From: Pseudomonas paralcaligenes
Lineage (GTDB): Bacteria > Pseudomonadota > Gammaproteobacteria > Pseudomonadales > Pseudomonadaceae
DNA: 64,000 nucleotides
NCBI RefSeq assembly: GCF_019655855.1
Contig: NZ_BPFX01000003.1
Location: 507,525 to 571,524 of the forward strand
Direction: 5' to 3'
Part shown: positions 58,132 to 64,000 of the stretch, in pieces
How the letters are laid out: every line of letters begins with the position of its first letter
Numbering within the stretch: position 1 is the first letter of the stretch
Program-made: the position numbers and the translations under genes
Notes under the pieces: generated by a model
Database searches by the model: none
Told to the model about the DNA's origin: nothing
The model's input: only the letters and a program-made list of their open reading frames with translations

Positions 58132-58156
58132 CCGGGGAGAGCGCACCTCTCCCCGG
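58132..58156 (+). terminator. hairpin after the autotransporter remnant
   Basis: The 10-bp stem CCGGGGAGAG/CTCTCCCCGG lies directly after the barrel's stop and 26 bases before the end of the convergent FAH gene. It has no T-tract, but the position fits a former terminator. Confidence 0.6.
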
Positions 58157-58181
58157 ACTCCGGTTGCGCATGAGGACAGCG

Positions 58182-59135
58182 CTACGCTTCCTCGACCACC
58201 CGGTTGCGCTGCATCCCGAGGTCCACCACGCCATCGCCGCTGCGGATGCTGGCCTCGACCAGATCACCGGTCTTGAGGTACTGGGTGCGGCCTTCCTGGG
58301 CCTTCATGAACAGCTTCCACTTGGTCGCTTCCGGCAGCAGGGCGGCGATGCGTTGCTTGGCTGGCGAGGGGATGGACAGGGCGCAGCCGGCCGGGGTGCC
58401 TGTGGCGATCAGGTCGCCGGCGGCGAGGTCCTGCACGGTGGATAGTTCGGCGAGGGTCTGCGCCGGGCCGTGGACGAGGTTGGCGGTGCTGTCGTTCTGG
58501 CGCACCTGGCCGTTCACCGTCAGGCGCAGCTGCAGGTTCTTCAGGTATTTCATCTCGTCCGGTTGCAGCAGGCACAGGTAGGGGCCGACCGGGCCGAAGG
58601 TGCGGAAGCTCTTGCCCTTGTAGAACTGCATCTGCGGAATCTGCACGTCGCGGGCAGAGTAGTCGTTGACGATCACCACGCCGGCGATGAACTCGTGCAG
58701 GTTGTCGTCGTCGACCGCCAGCGGGCCGGTGATGTCGCGCTTGAGCACCAGGCCCAGCTCGATCTCGTAGTCGAGGAAGCGCACGTTGCGCGGCTTGATC
58801 AGAGGACTGTCCGCCGCCACCAGGCAACTGCTGGCCTTGGTGAAGATCATGTTGAAGTGCTTGGCGTCCGGGTCCATGCCCGACTCGATCATGTGCTGGC
58901 GGTAGTTGGCGCCCTGGCAGACGAACTGCTGGTTGCGCGTCACTGGGGCGAGCAGGGTGACTTCGTCGAGTGCCAGTTCCGCGCCGTCCAGCCGCGCCAG
59001 GTCGGCCAGGCCGTTGCCGGCGATGAAGTCGCCGGTGGTGGCGAACTCACCGGGCACCCGGGAAATGCGTCCGTCGCGGATCACGCCCCACTGGCTGCGG
59101 TTCTGGTGTTCGAAGCGGACGACGTGGACGGCCAT
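58182..59135 (-). CDS. fumarylacetoacetate hydrolase family protein
   Basis: The 317-residue FAH-fold enzyme has metal-binding acidic residues in DYEIELGLVL and VNDYSARDVQ, and the GKSFRTFGPVGPYL segment. It could hydrolyse a diketone or decarboxylate an oxaloacetate-like acid in aromatic breakdown. The substrate is not set by context; a PhyH dioxygenase lies upstream in the same direction. Confidence 0.9.
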   Translation of the reverse strand: MAVHVVRFEHQNRSQWGVIRDGRISRVPGEFATTGDFIAGNGLADLARLDGAELALDEVTLLAPVTRNQQFVCQGANYRQHMIESGMDPDAKHFNMIFTKASSCLVAADSPLIKPRNVRFLDYEIELGLVLKRDITGPLAVDDDNLHEFIAGVVIVNDYSARDVQIPQMQFYKGKSFRTFGPVGPYLCLLQPDEMKYLKNLQLRLTVNGQVRQNDSTANLVHGPAQTLAELSTVQDLAAGDLIATGTPAGCALSIPSPAKQRIAALLPEATKWKLFMKAQEGRTQYLKTGDLVEASIRSGDGVVDLGMQRNRVVEEA

Positions 59136-59266
59136 GGAAGTGCTCCTGTTATGGGCCGAGGCGCAGGCGCATCGGCAGGTCGTGGATGGTCAAAGGTGGC
59201 GGCTCGCTTCGCCAGTATCCGGCCACCTCCATTCCTCTTTTCACGGGGTGGGCTGCAGGGGCATGG

Positions 59267-59977
59267 TCAGGCGCTGGGGATCCCGAAGGCAAAGTCCGAG
59301 GGCTCGAACCGGTCGGTGGTATCCATACGGATGTTTCGCAGGGCCGCCGTTTCCAGGTGCGAGGCGTACAGAGGCTCCGAAAAATAGCTGATCAGGATGG
59401 AGCGGCGGCGCGTGCCGCTCGCGTTCAGGCTGCCCGCATGCACCAGGTCGACATCGAACACCAGGATGTCGCCCGCTGAGCCTGCAAGCTGCACGGACCG
59501 GGATTCGTCATCGAAGTCGAATGGCGGCGCTCCCCGCTCGGGGCGATGGCTGCCGGGGACGATGCGGGTCGCGCCGTTGCCGGGACCGTAATCATCGAAA
59601 TAGGCCAGGGCGTTCACGCTGTCGCCCGGCCGCTGGGCCGACAGGTCGCGGTGCAGCCGCTGGTGACCGCCTCCAGCAAGGGGCTCGCGGCCTTCCACCT
59701 GCGCGATGAAGAAGCGTTCTCCGATCAACTCGCCGGCCACCGCCAGCACCTCGGGCAGTCGACACACCGCCTGGATCTTCGCATCGAAGTCCAGCAACGA
59801 ATGGCGCCAGTCCGCACCACGCGGCACGGGCCACTGGTCCGGCGGCCGCACGCCGGCATCGAACACGGCACGCAGGTCATCCAGCCATTCGGCCGGGATC
59901 GCCCGACGGAGCAGCACGTAGCCATTCCGATGAAGCTGCTCGCGGCCAGCCATGGCTTCTTCGATTTCCTTGACCAT
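59267..59977 (-). CDS. phytanoyl-CoA dioxygenase (PhyH) family protein
   Basis: The 236-residue non-haem iron, 2-oxoglutarate-dependent oxygenase has the iron triad as His-x-Asp in QRLHRDLSA and a distal His in DVDLVHAGSL, followed by the 2-oxoglutarate Arg in GTRRRSILI. The substrate is unknown. It may share a transcript with the FAH gene 131 bases downstream. The ATG at 59977 follows a TTG that opens the longer frame. Confidence 0.87.
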   Translation of the reverse strand: MVKEIEEAMAGREQLHRNGYVLLRRAIPAEWLDDLRAVFDAGVRPPDQWPVPRGADWRHSLLDFDAKIQAVCRLPEVLAVAGELIGERFFIAQVEGREPLAGGGHQRLHRDLSAQRPGDSVNALAYFDDYGPGNGATRIVPGSHRPERGAPPFDFDDESRSVQLAGSAGDILVFDVDLVHAGSLNASGTRRRSILISYFSEPLYASHLETAALRNIRMDTTDRFEPSDFAFGIPSA

Positions 59978-60272
59978 CAACGCATCCTGCTGGGCGGCCC
60001 GGGGCTGGGCGAAGGCATCGTGTGATTGAAAGGCCGGAGCCTGGATTCTGTGGGGCGGATGAGATCGGAGCCGGTCGGATCAGGCACCGGGAGCCCAATT
60101 TTCAAGCCAGGGTAGACGAAAACGGCCTCGTCTTGTCTGGCCGCAAGCGAACGGCCAGGAGCGTGCCCTCGATGGCGCCGGCGAAAGCGACCTGCGAGCG
60201 AAGGCGGTTGCTCGACCCGCGGGCATAAAAAAGGCTATGTCCCCGTTATATGTTGGTGGCGCAATCCTGCTC

Positions 60273-60338
60273 TTGTGGGAGCGGCTGGGCGGCATTCCGA
60301 TTGGCCGCGAGATTCGCGGATAAATCCGCTCCCACAAG
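60273..60338. repeat. REP-type inverted pair
   Basis: TTGTGGGAGCGGCTGGGCGG and CGCGGATAAATCCGCTCCCA face each other; the pair lies inside the larger inverted-repeat element. Confidence 0.8.
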
Positions 60339-60352
60339 GCGCGCAACAACCA

Positions 60353-60523
60353 GGCTCTGTACGAAAAGTGCCTGCGCTCGGTGATGCTTCGTTAAAAACG
60401 GGTTCGGAATGCTCATTTACAGCTCGTAAACTCGCATGCGAGCCCAGTCCGCTTCCTCACCTGTTTTTGTGGGGGCGCCTAGCCCTCGCCTGACCTTCGC
60501 TCGACGACTTTTCGTACAGACCC
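60353..60523. mobile_element. MITE-like element with 17-bp terminal inverted repeats
   Basis: The ends GGCTCTGTACGAAAAGT (60353-60369) and the inverse of GGGTCTGTACGAAAAGT (60507-60523) match at 16 of 17 positions. They look like IS5-type ends. The 171-base element has no transposase, so it would need help from a full-length relative. No clear target duplication is visible. Confidence 0.7.
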
Positions 60524-60541
60524 TAACGGGGACATAGCCAT

Positions 60542-60566
60542 AAAAAAGCCGCCCTGAGGGGGCGGC
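60542..60566 (-). terminator. intrinsic terminator of the DUF1302/DUF1329 operon
   Basis: On the minus strand the stem GCCGCCC/GGGCGGC is followed by TTTTTTA, 61 bases after the DUF1329 stop. Confidence 0.85.
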
Positions 60567-60626
60567 AAGGTCTCCAGCAGATTTCGATGACGGGTGTGCT
60601 GGAGGCGGTTCCTCCTGGCGCGGCGG

Positions 60627-61988
60627 TCAGCGGATGCCGATGGCGCGCAGCGCCGCCGGGGTGAAGTCCGCGGTCTTGGCCTTGAGGCCGAAGCGGTAGG
60701 CGTTCTTCACCTTGTTGAACATGTAGTTGCCCAGGTAGCGGCCCGAGATCAGGTCGTAGGTCAGCTCGCCGGCGGAGATCTGCGTCTGCACGTCGTACAG
60801 CGGCAGGATGTGGTTCTCCGAGACGCGCCACAGGTTGCCGCGGGCGTCGTAGTGGTCGGCCTCGACGATGGTCCAGCTGTCTTCGTCGATGAACAGGTGG
60901 CGCTTGGAGTAGACGTGGCGCTGTCCCTCCTTCAGCGTGCCGACGATTTCCCAGACCCGGTGCAGCTCGTAGCGGGTCTTGTCCTGGTTGAGGTGGCCGG
61001 GGGTGATCAGCTCGTCGTAGCTGTTGGCCGGGTCCGCCAGGCGGAAGCTGTTGTAGGGCACGTACATCTCGCGCTTGCCGACCAGTTGCCAGTCGTAGCG
61101 ATCCGGCGAGCCGTTGAACATGTCGGTCTGGTCGGTGGTGCGCAGGTTGCCCGGGCCGGGGCTGTCGTAGGCCACCTGCGGCGCGCGGCGCACCCGGCGC
61201 TGGCCGGAGTTGTACTGCCAGGCCATCCGCGGCTCCTTCACCTGGTTGAGGGTCTCGTGGACCAGCAGCACGCCGCCCACGTCGCGCGCCGGCGCGATGT
61301 TCTCGGAGGTGAAGTAGTAGAGGATGTTCTTCGACTTCTTCGGGTCGTAGTCCAGCAGTTCCTCGCTGTAGGCCAGGCGGTCGCGCTCGGTCTTCCACGA
61401 GTAGTCGCCGGTGGGGGTGGTCATGAAGGCCGTGGTTTCCCGGGTGAAGCTGCCGCCGCGGTAGCGGGTGATGTGGTTCCACAGCACTTCCAGGCCGTTC
61501 TGCGGAATGGGGAAGGCCAGCGGGCTGGAGTAGTTCTCCAGGCCGTTGCCGCCTTCCACCGTCTGCGTGGCGGTGGCGTTGCGCCGCGCGATCTCGTAGG
61601 CCTTCTGCGGCCAAGCGATGCTGCGGTGGGTGGTGTACACGGGAATCCTGTAGGTGTTGGGGTAGCGGGCGAACAGCGCCTGCTGGCCCGGGCTCAGTTG
61701 CTCCCGGTACTGGTCCAGGTTCTGCGCGGTGATGGTGAACAAAGGCGCCTCGCCGGCGAACGGATCGGCGCGGAAGCCGTCGCTGACCTGGCCGGCGTCC
61801 CGCGCCAGGCCGCCGGTCCACTCGGGGATGCTGCCGGCGGCGTTGCCGGCGCGCTCGGCGCCGACCGGGGTGAGGCTGGCGCCAAGCCTGTCCGCCTGCG
61901 CCGCGTCCACGGCGCCATGGGCGGTGTTGAGCAGCAGCGGCAGGCACAGCGAGAGCGCGCAGCGCGAGAAGAGGGTGGGTCGATTCAT
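60627..61988 (-). CDS. secreted DUF1329 protein
   Basis: The 453-residue periplasmic/outer-membrane protein has a signal peptide (residues 1-25) and a long DUF1329 domain (ERAGNAAGSIPEWTGGL near residue 45; DTQTDMFNG-like TDQTDMFNGSPDRYDW; RLADPANSYDELITPGHLNQ). The LolA/B-like fold of the family suggests binding of lipids. It follows a DUF1302 barrel by 11 bases; the two families almost always travel together in pseudomonads. An ATG at 61997 is an alternative start. Confidence 0.9.
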   Translation of the reverse strand: MNRPTLFSRCALSLCLPLLLNTAHGAVDAAQADRLGASLTPVGAERAGNAAGSIPEWTGGLARDAGQVSDGFRADPFAGEAPLFTITAQNLDQYREQLSPGQQALFARYPNTYRIPVYTTHRSIAWPQKAYEIARRNATATQTVEGGNGLENYSSPLAFPIPQNGLEVLWNHITRYRGGSFTRETTAFMTTPTGDYSWKTERDRLAYSEELLDYDPKKSKNILYYFTSENIAPARDVGGVLLVHETLNQVKEPRMAWQYNSGQRRVRRAPQVAYDSPGPGNLRTTDQTDMFNGSPDRYDWQLVGKREMYVPYNSFRLADPANSYDELITPGHLNQDKTRYELHRVWEIVGTLKEGQRHVYSKRHLFIDEDSWTIVEADHYDARGNLWRVSENHILPLYDVQTQISAGELTYDLISGRYLGNYMFNKVKNAYRFGLKAKTADFTPAALRAIGIR

Positions 61989-61999
61989 GTGGAGCATCC

Positions 62000-63778
62000 T
62001 CAGAACGTCACGCCGATGCTGGCGCTGATGAAGTCGCGGTCACCGTTGGTGGCGTAGTCGCCGCCGAAGAAGTCGGTGTAACTGATGCTGGCTTCGTAGT
62101 TGTTCAGGTATTTGGCGCTGAGGCCGATGCTGACGGCCTTGCTGCCCTCGGTGAAGTTGGGGCCGTAGCCGTCCACGTCGTGCGACCAGGCCAGGCTGGG
62201 GCTGAGGTCGAGCCCGCCGATCACGCCGTTGTAGGTCAGGCCGGCGCGCAGGCGGTAACCCCAGGAGTTGCGGGTGAAGAAGCCCTTGTCGTTGCAGTAT
62301 TCCGGCAGGCTGCTGAGCACGGCCCGGCACAGGTCGGTGCCGTCCTCGCCGAAGTATTCGCCCGGCCCGAAGTGGCTGGCGCGGCCGAAGCGGAACTCGC
62401 CCCACTTGCCCTCGCTGATGCCGTTGAGGTGGTTGAAGGCCACCTCGCCGATCAGGTTCAGGCGGCTGGCGCCCAGCACCTGGTCGAAGGTCTGCACCAC
62501 GCTCACCTGGCCCTGGGTCATGGGCACTCGGGTGTAGCCTTGCACCTCGTCGCCGGGGATGCCCGAGTTGGGGATGATGCTCGGCACCAGCGGCGAAAGG
62601 CGCAGGGTGGCGTAGGTCAGGTCGTCGACGCCCAGCGGCATGTTCGGCCGGTGGCTCAGCTCGCCTTCCACGGAGGCGGTGCCCACGGTGGTGGCGAAGC
62701 TCAGGCCGTACAGGCGGATGTCCTCGGGGTAGGAGAGGAAGTACTGGGCGTAGGCCGCGCCGTAGCCCGGGGTGGCGAAGGGGTTTTCCGCGCTGCTGAT
62801 GACCGAGTTACCCACCGGCATGCGGCTGTGGTAGTTGAGGTAGTAGAGGCTGAACTCGGTGTCGTTCAGCTCCGGCACGAACCAGCGCAGGGCGAGGCCG
62901 AACTGGCCGCTGTCGCGGGCGTCGCGGTCGCCACCGCGGGGCAGGTAGATGGTGTTGCCGTTACGGCCGCTGTTGTCGGACCGGCCCGGTTCGATGTCCC
63001 GCCCGCTCACCACGTAACGGTCGTCGCAGCCGTCGGCGATGATGTCCGAGCTGGCGAAGAAGGTGCCGCAGTTGTCGGCGACGGTCTGGTCCCACTCCAG
63101 CTGGTAGAAGGCCTCCACGCTGATGTCTTCGGCCAGCGCCTGCTGCAGGTAGAACATGTTCACCGGCAGCAGCCCTTCCTTCAGCTCCGAGCCGGGGCGG
63201 CGCAGGGCGTTGGCGTCCAGCGGGTTGATGCTGTTGATGCCGCCGCCGATGAACAGGCTGCCGCCCCAGCTGACCACCTGCTTGCCGACGCGGACCGAGC
63301 CGGGCAGGTCGGCGACCTCGTAGTTGTGGTAGACGAAGGCGTCGAGCAGCTCCACGCCGGACGACTGGGCGCCGCGCTTGCGGTTGTCGTCGCGGATGTC
63401 GTAGAGCAGGCGGTGCTCGTCCTTCAGCTCGAAGTCGTACCAGTACTTGCCGCGCAGGAACACCCCGGTGTCGCCGTATTTAAGTTCGAGGTCGTGGATG
63501 CCCTTGAAGATCTTCGAGAAGGTCTCGCCCTTCTTGAAGTTCAGCCTCGCGTCGTCGGAGGTGCGGGTATCGCCCTTGCCGCCGTTGCCGGCGCCGATGA
63601 AGTCGCGGTCCGGCGCGCGGACCGCCCAGCTCGCGCCGATGGACAGGGCCGAGTCGAACTTCCCTTCCACTTCGCCGATGTTGAAATTGACCGCTTGGGC
63701 GCCGGCCATGTAGCTCGCCGTCGCCACCGCCAGGATGGCTGCACCGGGCATGCCGGGCCGCTTGATGGTTGGTTTCAC
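62000..63778 (-). CDS. DUF1302 outer-membrane beta-barrel protein
   Basis: The 592-residue protein has a signal peptide (cleavage near AQA, residue about 29) and a large beta-barrel ending in SASIGVTF with a C-terminal Phe. Segments such as RVGKQVVSWGGSLFIGGGIN, GLALRWFVPELNDTEFSLYY and YAQYFLSYPEDIRLYG are typical of DUF1302. It probably passes a hydrophobic or sterol/lipid-like compound together with DUF1329. It starts with GTG at 63778 after an AAGG. Confidence 0.9.
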   Translation of the reverse strand: MKPTIKRPGMPGAAILAVATASYMAGAQAVNFNIGEVEGKFDSALSIGASWAVRAPDRDFIGAGNGGKGDTRTSDDARLNFKKGETFSKIFKGIHDLELKYGDTGVFLRGKYWYDFELKDEHRLLYDIRDDNRKRGAQSSGVELLDAFVYHNYEVADLPGSVRVGKQVVSWGGSLFIGGGINSINPLDANALRRPGSELKEGLLPVNMFYLQQALAEDISVEAFYQLEWDQTVADNCGTFFASSDIIADGCDDRYVVSGRDIEPGRSDNSGRNGNTIYLPRGGDRDARDSGQFGLALRWFVPELNDTEFSLYYLNYHSRMPVGNSVISSAENPFATPGYGAAYAQYFLSYPEDIRLYGLSFATTVGTASVEGELSHRPNMPLGVDDLTYATLRLSPLVPSIIPNSGIPGDEVQGYTRVPMTQGQVSVVQTFDQVLGASRLNLIGEVAFNHLNGISEGKWGEFRFGRASHFGPGEYFGEDGTDLCRAVLSSLPEYCNDKGFFTRNSWGYRLRAGLTYNGVIGGLDLSPSLAWSHDVDGYGPNFTEGSKAVSIGLSAKYLNNYEASISYTDFFGGDYATNGDRDFISASIGVTF

Positions 63779-63866
63779 GTCTGTTCACCTTTTCTTGTTT
63801 TCGATGCGGGCCCCAGCGAGCGCTGCGTTCCCGGGCATCCCTAGGCTTGGCGAGTCAGGGCATTGA

Positions 63867-63957
63867 TGTACTGTTTTTGTACATGTGTATGAACTGATCT
63901 CCATAAAACGCTATACATATGCGATTGACATGTAAATCTGTACGGTTTTTGTGCATG
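63867..63957. promoter_or_regulatory. paired 19-base direct repeats upstream of the DUF1302 gene
   Basis: TGTACTGTTTTTGTACATG at 63867-63885 recurs as TGTACGGTTTTTGTGCATG at 63939-63957 (17 of 19 identical), 72 bases apart in an AT-rich stretch that otherwise holds no gene. They look like two operator sites of an unknown regulator. Confidence 0.55.
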
Positions 63958-64000
63958 CGTGTCGGCCGCGCGCCGGGGAGGCGCGGGCGGAAGGGGGGCA

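Larger units (their letters stand above)
60233..60539. repeat. element bounded by inverted GGCTATGTCCCCGTTA repeats
   Basis: Perfect 16-base inverted repeats lie at 60233-60248 and 60524-60539. Between them sit a REP pair and a MITE-like segment. With the flanks, 59978-60626 (about 650 bases) holds no gene. Confidence 0.7.

Overview
The window is a high-GC chromosomal segment of a Pseudomonas species, most like the P. aeruginosa side of the genus. The evidence is the conserved core order dksA-gluQ-cbrX-cbrA-cbrB-crcZ-pcnB-folK-panBCD-pgi (about 14.1-27.1 kb), the Pseudomonas-type REP palindromes (GTGGGAGCGG...), and the phuSTUVW/hemO haem genes. About 53 protein genes, one regulatory RNA and one broken gene were called. 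No tRNA, rRNA, CRISPR array or complete insertion sequence was seen.

Layout. 0-2 kb: the divergent finR/fpr redox pair. 2.2-6.4 kb: a minus-strand run with trmO, two tandem DUF2845 secreted proteins and a large AsmA/DUF748 protein. 6.5-13 kb: an RlmI-like methyltransferase, a thiolase, an MpaB-type oxygenase, acsA and a secreted DJ-1/PfpI protein. 13.1-14.2 kb: a GlxA-type AraC regulator. 14.1-20.1 kb: pgi, panD, panC, panB, folK and pcnB. 20.2-25.4 kb: the CbrA/CbrB carbon/nitrogen two-component system with its sigma-54-driven CrcZ RNA. 25.6-29.2 kb: gluQ, dksA, an aminotransferase and sfsA. 29.2-32.9 kb: an AraC regulator divergent from a XylA-like reductase and a XylM/AlkB-like membrane hydroxylase, plus a Rieske ferredoxin.

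33.1-43.5 kb is a haem-iron island. On the minus strand a cell-surface signalling set (ECF sigma hxuI, anti-sigma hxuR, TonB receptor hxuA) is followed by hemO and ybaN. On the plus strand are phuSTUVW. A related sequence lies upstream of both hxuA and hemO and may be a shared ECF promoter.

43.6-55.8 kb is the most interesting part. A GntR-led, tightly overlapping cluster encodes an AprA-like flavoprotein, an AprB-like ferredoxin, a NrtA/TauA-type ABC importer, a HEAT-repeat protein and a DUF971 protein. Next to it, behind an AT-rich promoter region, are a rhodanese, a serine O-acetyltransferase, a family 2A encapsulin shell protein and a SufS-like cysteine desulfurase with a 180-residue low-complexity N-terminal domain. 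The second set matches the known sulfur-storing encapsulin nanocompartment operon. The neighbouring AprAB/ABC set looks like an uncharacterised sulfur (or other oxyanion) acquisition module.

55.8-64 kb is mixed accessory DNA: two GNAT genes (one fused to an Rnk-like domain), a decayed autotransporter barrel, a fumarylacetoacetase-family enzyme, a PhyH dioxygenase, a nested MITE-like insertion, and a DUF1329/DUF1302 outer-membrane pair.
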